From Mycobacterium marseillense (GTDB lineage: Bacteria; Actinomycetota; Actinomycetes; Mycobacteriales; Mycobacteriaceae): a stretch of 64,000 nucleotides of DNA. Every line of letters starts with the position of its first letter. Within the stretch, counting starts at the first letter, position 1. Positions 54,401 through 62,561 of the stretch are shown here, piece after piece. The position numbers and the translations under genes were made by a program. The notes beneath the pieces were generated by a model. It was not told where the DNA came from. It searched no databases and saw nothing but the letters and a program-made list of their open reading frames with translations. Where the stretch lies: positions 4,402,001 to 4,466,000 of the forward strand of contig NZ_AP022584.1 of the NCBI RefSeq assembly GCF_010731675.1, written 5' to 3'.

Positions 54401-55447
54401 ATGTCTATGAAACGTGTCGTCAGCGCTGCCGCGCTGGCTGCTGGCCTGAGTATCTCGACAGCGACCCTGAACGCCGGCTCGGCCTTCGCCGCGCCACTTG
54501 ATCCTCCACCACCGTGCCCGAACTGCCACGGCGGCGGGGGTGGCGGTGGCAACCCCGGCGGACCGGGTGGACAGCCGGGCGGCTCCGGCGGTGGCGGCGG
54601 TCAGCAGGGCGGCGGCAACAACCCGCCGCAGGGTGGCCAGAACAGCCCGCCGCAGGGCGGACACAACAGTCCGCCTCAACAGGGTGGGCAGAACGGCCCG
54701 TCGCAGGGCGGGCAGAACAGTCCACCCCCGCAGGGCGGTCAGAACGGCCCGTCGCAGGGCGGTCAGGACAGTCCGCCCCAGCAGGGCGGGCAGACGAACG
54801 CACCACCCCAGGGCGGTCAGAACACGCCGCAGCCGAATGAACGCGGCCAGTCCCCGGGCCAGAACGGCCAGAACACACCGCCCAACCAGGACAACCAATA
54901 CCCGCCGCAGCCGGGGCAGAACGCCCCGCGAAATGAGCCCGGTCAGAACCCGCCGCAGGGCGGGCAGACCAATGCCCCGGCGAACACTCAGAACCCGCCG
55001 CCGAACAAGCCGAACGAGAGGCAGCGGTATGCGTCGCTCAACCCACCGAGCACCCAGCCGCCGCACCCGCCCTACATCCCGCGTCACGACGTGATCACGG
55101 CTAACGCGCAGATCGGTGGCCCCGGCGGTCCGAACGTCCAATTCAGCATCCCGGGCCGCGGGGCGCCCCCACCCCCGCGCCAGCACAACTACGGCTGGAA
55201 CGACGGCCCGGCCCCCGGCCACCCACCGCCGCACTGGGAGGGCCCGCCGCCTCCGGGCGGCTGGAACGGTCCGCCGCCTCCCGGTGGCTGGAACCGGCCG
55301 TGGGCCGGACCGCCGCGCGATGTGGCCGTGGCCCGGGGCGACTTCGGGCCCTTCAACTACAACACCTTCACCGTCATCCCGGTCTTCAACTGGCAGTACG
55401 GCGGTTGGGGTTACTGGTTCTTCGGTGTCTGGGTGCCCCTGTACTGA
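54401..55447 (+). CDS. secreted QGGQN/Pro-rich repeat protein
   Basis: A 348-residue exported protein. Signal peptide about 1-30 (ALAAGLSISTATLNAGSAFA), then a short Cys pair (PPPCPNC), a Gly-rich run, and about ten imperfect QGGQNxPP-type repeats (roughly residues 65-160). After a Pro/Asn linker, a folded C-terminal block (about 290-348) is rich in aromatic residues (GPFNYNTFTVIPVF and WGYWFFGVWVPLY). Likely surface exposed or wall bound; function unknown. A second Met two codons in is possible. Confidence 0.75.
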   Translation: MSMKRVVSAAALAAGLSISTATLNAGSAFAAPLDPPPPCPNCHGGGGGGGNPGGPGGQPGGSGGGGGQQGGGNNPPQGGQNSPPQGGHNSPPQQGGQNGPSQGGQNSPPPQGGQNGPSQGGQDSPPQQGGQTNAPPQGGQNTPQPNERGQSPGQNGQNTPPNQDNQYPPQPGQNAPRNEPGQNPPQGGQTNAPANTQNPPPNKPNERQRYASLNPPSTQPPHPPYIPRHDVITANAQIGGPGGPNVQFSIPGRGAPPPPRQHNYGWNDGPAPGHPPPHWEGPPPPGGWNGPPPPGGWNRPWAGPPRDVAVARGDFGPFNYNTFTVIPVFNWQYGGWGYWFFGVWVPLY

Positions 55448-55454
55448 TCGCGTC

Positions 55455-56402
55455 CTACTGCGGATGGGCCGCCACGTAGTCCGCGGCCGGGATCGGTGAC
55501 GACGCGTCGTAGCCGATGGGCAACAAGACGTCGCCCGCCGTCGTGCGGCAGTAGACGTGCCACCGGTAGTACGCGGCAAACGTGGCGGGATCTTCCCCGA
55601 TCAGCGCCGCGTATTGGTCGACCGCGTGCACGTATTCGCTGGCGTGGTTGTAGCCATAGATCGCGCGATCCCGATCGTTGGCAAAGCCATTGGCGGCCAG
55701 GTATCGGCCCGCCGCCAGGATGCTGTCGCGCGGCGAATGGATATCGCCGCCCTGCCCGTAACCGGCGAACGTCGACGGCAAGAACTGCATGGGGCCCTGC
55801 GCGCCGGCGGTGCTCGCGCCCACGATGCTGCCGAAACGGGTCTCGATGAAGTTGATCGCGGCCAGGTAGTTCCAGCTGACGCCGGATTCGGACTCGGCCT
55901 GGTGGTAGTCGTTGAGCAGCTCGTCGGCCGGGGCCGGCGGCTCGATGCGCCAAGCCGGCAGGGTGTCGCGCACCGGGGTCAGCGCGGTGAGTTGCCGGCG
56001 GGCGTCGACGTTGCGGTCGTAGACCTCGGCCAACTCCACCGGGATGCGCGGGCGCGTCGTCGCATCCCATTCGGGATGGCGGCCGATGGCCCGGTAGGCC
56101 GCCTGCTCGCGGTGCGCCGCCGCCGTCAGCGCCGGCTCCGGGGTCCCCGGGTCGCGCAGCGCGCGCTCGTCGGCGACGAGATCGTCGGCCAGCTGCGCGG
56201 GGTCCGACGCCAGCCGTGGCTGCGCGCCGCCGGGCGTCCCCGCGTCCGCGGGCACCACCCGGGTCGGCGATGCCGGCGGTGCGGCGGCCGGCGTCGTGGT
56301 GACGGCCCCGGGCGCACTCGTGGGATGCGACGCGGAACAACCGGCGAGCGCGACCATGATCGCGGCGAGGGCCAGCGGCGCGGCGCGTCGGTTACCGCCC
56401 AC
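55455..56402 (-). CDS. lytic-transglycosylase-domain lipoprotein
   Basis: A 315-residue protein from GTG at 56402: a signal with lipobox ALAG-C22, a Pro/Thr linker, then a soluble lytic transglycosylase (SLT-like, MltB-related) domain with AAINFIETRFGSIVGAS (catalytic Glu about residue 183) and GPMQFLPSTFAGYG. It would cleave peptidoglycan glycan strands at the outer side of the membrane. GGAAG lies 8 bases upstream of this GTG; in-frame starts at 56411 and 56459 are alternatives. It converges with the repeat protein across 7 bases. Confidence 0.87.
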   Translation of the reverse strand: MGGNRRAAPLALAAIMVALAGCSASHPTSAPGAVTTTPAAAPPASPTRVVPADAGTPGGAQPRLASDPAQLADDLVADERALRDPGTPEPALTAAAHREQAAYRAIGRHPEWDATTRPRIPVELAEVYDRNVDARRQLTALTPVRDTLPAWRIEPPAPADELLNDYHQAESESGVSWNYLAAINFIETRFGSIVGASTAGAQGPMQFLPSTFAGYGQGGDIHSPRDSILAAGRYLAANGFANDRDRAIYGYNHASEYVHAVDQYAALIGEDPATFAAYYRWHVYCRTTAGDVLLPIGYDASSPIPAADYVAAHPQ

Positions 56403-56549
56403 GGTGATCACTTCCGTCCATCGCCCCTCAATCCGTACGGCTCCGGTTGGTTGGCTCACAGCGAGTCTTGCGCATCGGAGCGCGTGACATCAATGCCGAT
56501 GAAGCACCGGGACTTGTAACGGCGTCCAGACGCTCTCAAACTGGTTGAT

Positions 56550-57332
56550 ATGCGCGACCGCGAGACGATCGACTCGGAATTGCGGCGCATCGCCCTTGGG
56601 CGCCGGTCGATCCGCGAGCAGGGCGGTCAGCCGTCGACCCAAGAGGTCGACGCACTGCTCGACGAGCTTCTGGCCCACAGCACCGGGGTGCCGCTCGTGA
56701 GCGCGCCCGATGCGCGTGAAACCCCGGTGGTCGCGAGCTCTCTGCCGCGGCGCGCCAAGGCCACGCTCCTGTGGCGCAGTGGTGTGCTACGCCGTCTCGG
56801 CCTAGTGGCGGCGCTGCCGCTCTCCCTGGTGGGCATCGCCGCCGCGGCGATCGTCATCTTCGCCCTCCGCCAGCAGGATTCATCGGCGCAGCCGACGGAA
56901 ACCCCTCCGCCGGCCGCGTCGTCGCCCAGTCGACCGGCCGCGTCGCCGCCCAGCCGAATGGCGCCGCACGCGCCCGCCCCGCGGATCGGCGTTGCCGACA
57001 CGGCGTTCATCGCCGCGCTGAAGCACGAAGGCGTGCCGATTCCCAGCCAGGATTACGCGATGGCCCAGGGGCACGCCGTGTGCGACTTCCTGGCGCACCA
57101 ACACAATTTCTCCGACGCGGTCGGATTCGTGCAGCGATCGTCGATCTGGGACGCCGATCAAAGCACTCATGTCACCGCGGGCGCCATCGTCGCGTACTGT
57201 CCCCAGTCCCTACCCTCTGCCTCAAACGAGATGCAGCCGTCGTATCAGGATGCTCTCTCCGATTTGCAGGCCATCGAAGGAAAACTGCGGGACATCCAAG
57301 GCGATCTGGACAACCTCCCGGGCTACCCGTGA
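56550..57332 (+). CDS. membrane-anchored DUF732 protein
   Basis: A 260-residue protein: cytoplasmic N-terminal part of about 85 residues (REQGGQPSTQEVDALLDELL), one membrane helix (about 86-107, LVAALPLSLVGIAAAAIVIFAL), a Pro/Ser linker, and an exported DUF732 domain (about 150-220: DTAFIAALKHEGVPIP, AMAQGHAVCDFLA, AGAIVAYCPQ) with its two Cys. DUF732 proteins are common in mycobacteria and of unknown function. Confidence 0.82.
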   Translation: MRDRETIDSELRRIALGRRSIREQGGQPSTQEVDALLDELLAHSTGVPLVSAPDARETPVVASSLPRRAKATLLWRSGVLRRLGLVAALPLSLVGIAAAAIVIFALRQQDSSAQPTETPPPAASSPSRPAASPPSRMAPHAPAPRIGVADTAFIAALKHEGVPIPSQDYAMAQGHAVCDFLAHQHNFSDAVGFVQRSSIWDADQSTHVTAGAIVAYCPQSLPSASNEMQPSYQDALSDLQAIEGKLRDIQGDLDNLPGYP

Positions 57333-57410
57333 GCTGATGGGCCGCCATCCCTCTTCGGGTCGAAACTCGTTATCCTGCAGACGATTAACGCTCAGCAGCG
57401 AGGAGCGCAT

Positions 57411-57665
57411 GTGGTCGTGTCAGTGCTGTTGCTGATTCTCAAAGTCGCGTTGATCGCCTTTGTCGTCGGAGGCACCGTCGCCGTGATCACCCGCGGGATC
57501 AGGCGGTCACGAGCGAACAGACTGGACCCGCGGTGGAAGGGACACATCGGGCAGCCCGGGTATGAGGCATCCGCATTAGGCGCCATGCCCAACACACCGC
57601 TTCCCGAATGGGTCTACTGGGACGACGAGGACGACGACAACCACGGCGAGCGCAGGGCGCGCTGA
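57411..57665 (+). CDS. small membrane protein with acidic tail
   Basis: An 84-residue protein: one N-terminal membrane helix (VVSVLLLILKVALIAFVVGGTVAVI, about 2-26), a basic patch (RGIRRSRANR), and an acidic cytoplasmic tail (YWDDEDDDNHGERR). AGGAG precedes the GTG by 5 bases. Function unknown. The following 159 bases up to the tRNA gene contain a weak stem (57695-57726 region) and the tRNA promoter. Confidence 0.65.
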   Translation: MVVSVLLLILKVALIAFVVGGTVAVITRGIRRSRANRLDPRWKGHIGQPGYEASALGAMPNTPLPEWVYWDDEDDDNHGERRAR

Positions 57666-57792
57666 AGAGGCCGATGCAGGATTGAGCTGACGACCGCTCG
57701 CCTACCGAGGCGCTCCGTTCGCGAGCTTTCGCCCTACACCCGCACCTCCGCGGGCCCGGTCGACGCGTAGCTCGGACGGCATCACCCTGTCG

Positions 57793-57798
57793 TAGAAT
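57793..57798 (+). promoter_or_regulatory. likely -10 box of tRNA-Thr
   Basis: TAGAAT, 26 bases upstream of the first tRNA base. No clear -35 hexamer is seen at the right distance. Confidence 0.4.
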
Positions 57799-57824
57799 CG
57801 TCGTGGCTTATCGAGCCGGCCCCG

Positions 57825-57900
57825 GCCGCGTTAGCTCAGTTGGTAGAGCGTCGCTCTTGTAAAGCGGATGTCGAGAGTTCGAGTCTCTCACGCGGCTCCA
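57825..57900 (+). tRNA. tRNA-Thr (anticodon TGT)
   Basis: A full cloverleaf: acceptor GCCGCGT/ACGCGGC, D-arm GCTC-AGTTGGTA-GAGC, anticodon arm TCGCT-CTTGTAA-AGCGG with anticodon TGT (reads ACA), T-arm GAGAG-TTCGAGT-CTCTC, discriminator T and encoded CCA. 76 bases including CCA. Confidence 0.95.
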
Positions 57901-57932
57901 TTCCTGTCGGTACTCAGGAATAGCGTTGTCTT

Positions 57933-58340
57933 GTGCCAACGACCTGTCTCGGGTGCGGAGTCGATTTCGAAGGCCGTCGGCGAAAGGTATTCTGCACCAA
58001 CGCATACCAACAGAAATACCGCCGACGCTTGCTCTTGGAGGTCTGGCTTGACACCGGAGTCTGTGGGCGCATGTCCTACCAGGGTCACTACGTCCGCGAC
58101 TATCTCTATGAGCAACAGGGCGGATGTTGTGCGATCTGCGGCATCGAGGACACGTGGAGCGGTGCGACCCTGACGCTGATCGTCGACCACATCAATGGCG
58201 ACGCAAGCAACGATCGTCGGGAGAATCTGCGGCTCATCTGCCCCAACTGTGACAGCCAGCTGCCCACGTACAAGGCCAGGAATCGCGGCAGCGGTCGCTA
58301 CTACCGGCGACAGCGGTACGCCGACCGCCAGTCCTATTGA
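57933..58340 (+). CDS. HNH-type endonuclease-like protein
   Basis: A 135-residue protein beginning 32 bases after the tRNA. The N-terminal zinc-ribbon-like part is CLGC...VFCTNAYQQKYRR; the usual fourth Cys (xCQQKYR) is Tyr, a one-base change. The HNH core follows: CAICG (about 69-73), LIVDHINGDASNDRRENLRLICPNC with His, Asn and the second Cys pair, then a basic tail. HNH proteins of this size are typical of mobile elements and phages. GTG start. Catalytic residues look intact, but the extra zinc site may be lost. Confidence 0.8.
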   Translation: MPTTCLGCGVDFEGRRRKVFCTNAYQQKYRRRLLLEVWLDTGVCGRMSYQGHYVRDYLYEQQGGCCAICGIEDTWSGATLTLIVDHINGDASNDRRENLRLICPNCDSQLPTYKARNRGSGRYYRRQRYADRQSY

Positions 58341-58380
58341 CGCACCGGCGGCCTGAGCATCCAACCAACGTGCTGCCCCG

Positions 58381-58404
58381 GCTCTACCACTGAGCTAAGG
58401 AGGC
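58381..58404 (-). pseudogene. 5' half of a tRNA (fragment)
   Basis: Read on the minus strand: GCCTCCT-TA-GCTC-AGTGGTA-GAGC, a standard acceptor 5' strand and D-arm. The following bases do not form an anticodon arm or T-arm, and no matching 3' half is found nearby. It faces the intact tRNA-Thr, with the HNH gene between them. It is probably a remnant from recombination or element insertion. Confidence 0.55.
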
Positions 58405-58433
58405 GGGGTAAAACCGGGACCAAGCCTAATCGG

Positions 58434-59150
58434 TCACTGGTCGCTGTCGACCACGCGTGCTGAGCGCACCGCCCGCGACGAGGGCCGCCGGCGCCCCGGC
58501 AGCGGGATCCGATCCGCGATGTTGCTCAGCGGGTTGACCACCATGGTGAGCGCGATGACGGCGTCTTGCAGGGTGGCGATGGCGGGCTCGAGCGCCTCCA
58601 TCCCCGGGGTGAGTCGCGCCAGGGTGTCGGCGACGTCGGCGAGTTGGTCGAGCGGCCCGTGCTTCGCCGTCAGCTTGTCGACCAGGCCGCCTTCGCTGAG
58701 CAGCCGGTCGGCCAGCCCGTCCTCGGCCAGCAGGCGTTCGATCAGACCCTCCTCGGCGACCAGCTGATCCGCCAGCCCGCCGGGCTGCAGCGTGCGCTGC
58801 AAGGCGCCGCCTTCGGCGGTCAGCCGGTCGAGCAGGCCTCCCTCCGAGGTCAGCATGTCGACCACCCCGCCCGGGCGCAGTAAGCGGTCGAGCGGCCCGT
58901 CCGGAGCCACCGCGCGGCCCAGCGGCGCGTCGTCGTCGAGCAGCCTGGCCAGCCGGTTGGCGCGCACGAGCGCGTCGTCGAGACCCAGCATCGATGTCAT
59001 CGGGTTCGTGCCGGTGGATCCGTTCTCGCCCAAGGCCCGCTTCGCCACGCCAACGGCCGCGCTTGCCACGCCCAGGCCCGCGTCCGCCGCGGCCAGCCCG
59101 ACCCGGGCCGGAGCGGTCGCCGCCGACACGATGCTTTTGGCGAGGTTCAT
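58434..59150 (-). CDS. decapeptide-repeat protein next to phoP (Rv0756c-like position)
   Basis: A 238-residue protein with no signal peptide. Residues 85-174 are nine consecutive 10-residue units of the pattern G-x-[LVA]-x-x-[LT]-[LTV]-x-x-[GED], for example GPLDRLLRPG, GLLDRLTAEG and GLADRLLSEG. The period is exact with no insertions. The N-terminal 40 residues are Ala-rich and amphipathic; the C-terminal part has an LEPAIATLQDAVIALTMVVNPL helix and a basic tail (GRRRPSSR). It fills the place of Rv0756c in M. tuberculosis. Function unknown; the repeat suggests an elongated helical or solenoid structure. Confidence 0.82.
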   Translation of the reverse strand: MNLAKSIVSAATAPARVGLAAADAGLGVASAAVGVAKRALGENGSTGTNPMTSMLGLDDALVRANRLARLLDDDAPLGRAVAPDGPLDRLLRPGGVVDMLTSEGGLLDRLTAEGGALQRTLQPGGLADQLVAEEGLIERLLAEDGLADRLLSEGGLVDKLTAKHGPLDQLADVADTLARLTPGMEALEPAIATLQDAVIALTMVVNPLSNIADRIPLPGRRRPSSRAVRSARVVDSDQ

Positions 59151-59237
59151 TCCCCGAGTCTATTCACGACGCGGCCTGCGAAAGGCCGATCGGTCCCAAG
59201 GCAACGCGTTGATCCCTGGCAGACTACTAACAGACGG

Positions 59238-59267
59238 TTGACACTGAGCTTTCAGGAATCACACAAT
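59238..59267 (+). promoter_or_regulatory. candidate phoP promoter
   Basis: TTGACA at 59238-59243 and CACAAT at 59262-59267 (18-base spacing) lie 41 bases upstream of the phoP ATG. The segment CTGAGCTTTCAGGAATCACACA overlapping it resembles loose half-repeats of the type PhoP binds, so autoregulation is possible. Confidence 0.45.
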
Positions 59268-59307
59268 CTTTCCATAGGTAACTTCAAGTAAGGGACAGCA
59301 GCACCTG

Positions 59308-60027
59308 ATGACATCGCCAACTCCCAGCGACACCAAACCGGAGGCCCGCGTCCTCGTGGTCGACGACGAGGCCAACATCGTCGAGTTGCTCTCGGTGAGT
59401 TTGAAGTTCCAGGGCTTCGAGGTCTACACGGCAACCAACGGCGCCCAGGCGTTGGACCGGGCGCGCGAAGCCCGTCCCGACGCCGTCATCCTCGACGTGA
59501 TGATGCCCGGCATGGACGGATTCGGGGTACTGCGCCGGTTGCGCGCCGACGGCATCGACGCCCCCGCGCTGTTTTTGACGGCGCGGGATTCGTTGCAGGA
59601 CAAGATCGCCGGCCTGACGCTGGGCGGCGACGACTATGTGACGAAGCCCTTCAGCCTCGAAGAGGTCGTCGCCCGGCTGCGGGTCATCCTGCGGCGCGCC
59701 GGCAAGGGCGGCGCCGAACCACGCAGCGCCCGACTGACTTTCGCCGATATCGAACTCGACGAAGAAACGCACGAGGTGTGGAAGGCCGGCCAGCCCGTGT
59801 CGCTGTCGCCCACCGAATTCACACTGCTGCGTTACTTTGTGATCAACGCCGGCACGGTGCTGAGCAAACCCAAGATCCTCGACCACGTATGGCGCTACGA
59901 CTTCGGAGGCGACGTGAACGTCGTCGAGTCCTACGTCTCGTATCTGCGGCGCAAGATCGACACCGGCGAGAAGCGGCTGCTGCACACGCTGCGCGGCGTG
60001 GGTTATGTATTGCGGGAACCGCGCTGA
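59308..60027 (+). CDS. phoP: response regulator PhoP
   Basis: A 239-residue OmpR/PhoB-family regulator that controls lipid synthesis, pH response and ESX-related genes in mycobacteria. Receiver domain 14-130: acidic pair D19-D20, phospho-acceptor D63 (VILDVMMPGMDG), Thr91 and Lys113 (TKPF). The winged-helix domain (about 140-236) has the recognition helix NVVESYVSYLRRKI; Ser211 is the position equivalent to S219 of M. tuberculosis PhoP and is unchanged. Nearly identical in sequence to the M. tuberculosis protein apart from the N-terminus. Confidence 0.97.
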   Translation: MTSPTPSDTKPEARVLVVDDEANIVELLSVSLKFQGFEVYTATNGAQALDRAREARPDAVILDVMMPGMDGFGVLRRLRADGIDAPALFLTARDSLQDKIAGLTLGGDDYVTKPFSLEEVVARLRVILRRAGKGGAEPRSARLTFADIELDEETHEVWKAGQPVSLSPTEFTLLRYFVINAGTVLSKPKILDHVWRYDFGGDVNVVESYVSYLRRKIDTGEKRLLHTLRGVGYVLREPR

Positions 60028-60067
60028 GCGCGTGCCCGATCAACCGCGGTAGCGAAGAATTGGAAAG

Positions 60068-61510
60068 ATGGTCACTCAGCCTCGACGCGGACTGCCGCTC
60101 CGAATAGGTCTTGTCGCCGCCACCCTGGTGCTGGTCGCCTGCGGCCTCGCCGTGTCCGGTGTCGCGGTGACGTCGATCCTGCGGCACAGTCAGCTCAGCC
60201 GCATCGATCAGACGCTGCTCGACGCATCCCACAGCTGGGCGCAGGCACCGCGTCGTCAGTCACCGCCGCCGTACGAGGGCCCCGATCCGGGCCGGCCACC
60301 GTCGAAGTTTTACGTGCGCGGCGTCGGCACCGACGGAACCCCCTTCACCGCCATCAACGACCGCAACGCCGAGCCGGCCCTGCCGGCCAACAACGACGTG
60401 GGCCCCAATCCGACGACGCTGCCCTCGGTGAACGGTTCGAACATTCATTGGCGGGCCGTCTCGGTGCACGGGCCACACGGCTTGACCACCGTCGCGATCG
60501 ACCTGTCCGACCTCCAGCACACCGTCGGGTCACTGGTCTGGCTGCAGATCGGCATCGGGGTCGCGGTGCTGGTCCTGGTGGGAATCGCCAGCTTCGCGGT
60601 CGTCCAGCGCAGCCTGCGGCCGCTGGCCGAAGTCGAACGAACGGCCGCGGCCATCGCGTCCGGTCAGCTGGATCGCCGTGTCCCAGAACGTGATCCGCGC
60701 ACCGAGGTGGGCCGGCTCTCGCTCGCGCTCAACGGCATGCTCGCGCAGATTCAGCAAGCGCTGGCGTCCTCGGAGTCCTCGGCCGAGAAGGCCCGCGGCT
60801 CCGAGGACCGGATGCGCCGCTTCATCACCGACGCCAGCCACGAGCTGCGCACCCCGCTGACCACCATCCGCGGTTTCGCGGAACTGTATCGCCAGGGCGC
60901 CGCCCGCGACGTCGCCATGTTGTTGTCGCGGATCGAGAGCGAGGCCTCCCGGATGGGCCTGCTGGTCGACGACCTGCTGTTGCTGGCCCGCCTCGACGTG
61001 CAACGACCACTCGAGCACAACCGGGTGGACTTACTGGCGCTGGCCAGCGACGCCGTGCACGACGCGCAGGCGATCGATCCGCGGCGGACCATCACCATGA
61101 AGGTCCTCGACGGCCCCGGCACGCCGGAGGTGCTCGGTGATGAAGCGCGCATCCGACAGGTGCTGAGCAACCTGATCGCCAACGCGTTGCAGCACACCCC
61201 GGAAAGCGCCGACGTGACGGTGCGGGTCGGCACCGACGGCGACGACGCGGTCCTCGAAGTGGCGGACAAGGGCCCTGGCATGAGTGAGCAGGACGCGTCG
61301 CGGGTGTTCGAGCGGTTCTATCGCACCGACTCGTCGCGGGCGCGCGCCAGCGGCGGTACCGGTCTGGGTCTATCCATCGTCGAGTCGCTGGTGCGGGCGC
61401 ACGGCGGCGTCGTCAGCGTGACCACCGCGCCGGGTGAGGGCTGCTGTTTTCGGGTGACATTGCCGCGCATCAGCGATGTCCACGCGCAGCACGCGGTTCA
61501 CGCCAATTGA
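60068..61510 (+). CDS. phoR: sensor histidine kinase PhoR
   Basis: A 480-residue sensor kinase. Membrane helices at about 12-37 and 157-179 enclose an exported sensor of about 120 residues; a HAMP linker follows (about 180-232). H-box [15 protein letters not shown] has His258. N-box [17 protein letters not shown]1 [18 protein letters not shown] and G2 [13 protein letters not shown] are complete. It phosphorylates PhoP. It starts 40 bases after phoP; its 3' end overlaps the convergent HIT gene by 13 bases. Confidence 0.96.
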   Translation: MVTQPRRGLPLRIGLVAATLVLVACGLAVSGVAVTSILRHSQLSRIDQTLLDASHSWAQAPRRQSPPPYEGPDPGRPPSKFYVRGVGTDGTPFTAINDRNAEPALPANNDVGPNPTTLPSVNGSNIHWRAVSVHGPHGLTTVAIDLSDLQHTVGSLVWLQIGIGVAVLVLVGIASFAVVQRSLRPLAEVERTAAAIASGQLDRRVPERDPRTEVGRLSLALNGMLAQIQQALASSESSAEKARGSEDRMRRFITDASHELRTPLTTIRGFAELYRQGAARDVAMLLSRIESEASRMGLLVDDLLLLARLDVQRPLEHNRVDLLALASDAVHDAQAIDPRRTITMKVLDGPGTPEVLGDEARIRQVLSNLIANALQHTPESADVTVRVGTDGDDAVLEVADKGPGMSEQDASRVFERFYRTDSSRARASGGTGLGLSIVESLVRAHGGVVSVTTAPGEGCCFRVTLPRISDVHAQHAVHAN

Positions 61511-61902
61511 GCCAGGGCCGCCTTGATCTTGGCCTGGGCCTCATCCAGCGATTCTTGTGAGGGGTTGCGGTCCACGTTGGCGAAGCCGAAGTCGCTGAGG
61601 CTGCGGGTGGGGAAGACGTGCACATGCAGGTGTGGCACCTCTAATCCGGCGATGATCAGGCCGGAGCGCTCGGTTCTGAAGGCCTTGCACACGGCCTTGC
61701 CGATCAACTGACTCACGGCCATGACCCGGGCGAAGGCCGGGCCGCCGACGTCCTGCCAGTTGTCGATCTCTTCGCGCGGGACGACGAGGGTGTGTCCCTG
61801 GGTCATCGGCTCGATCGTGAGAAACGCGACGACGTAGTCGTCCTCATAGACAAAGCGGCCGGGCAGTTCGCGGTTGATGATCTTGGTGAAGATCGACGCC
61901 AT
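61498..61902 (-). CDS. HIT-family protein (Rv0759c-like)
   Basis: A 134-residue histidine-triad protein. Catalytic HLHVHVFP (about residues 91-98) and the nucleotide-binding N-terminus ([23 protein letters not shown]) are clear. HIT proteins hydrolyse AMP or GMP linked to amines or other groups. ATG at 61902 lies 6 bases after the stop of the gene upstream in the transcript; TTG at 61908 is an alternative. Confidence 0.92.
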   Translation of the reverse strand: MASIFTKIINRELPGRFVYEDDYVVAFLTIEPMTQGHTLVVPREEIDNWQDVGGPAFARVMAVSQLIGKAVCKAFRTERSGLIIAGLEVPHLHVHVFPTRSLSDFGFANVDRNPSQESLDEAQAKIKAALAQLA

Positions 61903-61908
61903 GGGCAA

Positions 61909-62346
61909 TCACTCCTCCTTGCCGAACTGCATCATTTCGAGGTTCCAGTAGCCACGCATGTTGGTGATCAGCCCGGCGCCGTTGACCTTGTAGGTGAACA
62001 CCCCGCGCACCGAGCTGGTCAGGCCGCCCTCGAACTTGCTGTTGAGCACCAGGATGTGGGCGACCTCGTCGGGCGAACTCGACGGGAAGGTCTCCTCGCA
62101 GATGATGGAGAGCTGATTGGCCGCGATGTTGGTGTCGAAGAACGCGCCGACGGCCTCCTTGCCGCGGACGCCGGTGCCGTCGGGATTGGTGACGGACTTA
62201 CCGATCGGGTCCTCGATGACCACGTCGTCGGACATCAGCGCCAGCCAGCCCGCCCGGTCGTGCGCCTGCACGCACCGCCACGAGGACTGCGACGCGGCCA
62301 GGGCCGGCGATGCCTGGGATTCTTGAGCTTGCGCGGCTTCGATCAT
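61909..62346 (-). CDS. ketosteroid-isomerase-like NTF2-fold protein (Rv0760c-like)
   Basis: A 145-residue NTF2-fold protein. DDVVIEDPIGKSV, PDGTGVRGKEAVGAFFD, GVFTYKVNGAG and MRGYWNLEMM are strong family matches. M. tuberculosis Rv0760c has the Delta5-3-ketosteroid isomerase fold and a steroid-sized pocket. ATG at 62346 has AGGAG 6 bases upstream; an earlier ATG in frame (62373) is less likely. Paralogous to the protein at 11390-11797. Confidence 0.92.
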   Translation of the reverse strand: MIEAAQAQESQASPALAASQSSWRCVQAHDRAGWLALMSDDVVIEDPIGKSVTNPDGTGVRGKEAVGAFFDTNIAANQLSIICEETFPSSSPDEVAHILVLNSKFEGGLTSSVRGVFTYKVNGAGLITNMRGYWNLEMMQFGKEE

Positions 62347-62561
62347 TTCTTCTCCTGTCACTAGATTGCCCACCCGGTGCCTCGGGACGAGTCAACCCGA
62401 TGGTCGTCTGTGCGCTGATTGCATTGTGGCGCAAGGAAAGACGGTAGTTCGTCCCCGCGGACATGAGCGCGCGGTCGCGCACCGTCATGGCGCCGGTTGG
62501 TCCCGGCGCCATGAGGTGGCAGAAAGCCGGTCACTTAAAGACGCGGCTGATGACGGGTGAT

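Noticed and set aside
54600..54830. CRISPR-like array in the repetitive GC-rich stretch
   Set aside because: The repeats are in-frame QGGQN codons of one coding sequence, with unit length in multiples of three and no spacer structure.
58347..58410. A complete second tRNA gene on the minus strand
   Set aside because: Only the acceptor 5' strand and D-arm fold; the anticodon and T arms are missing, so it is listed as a fragment.
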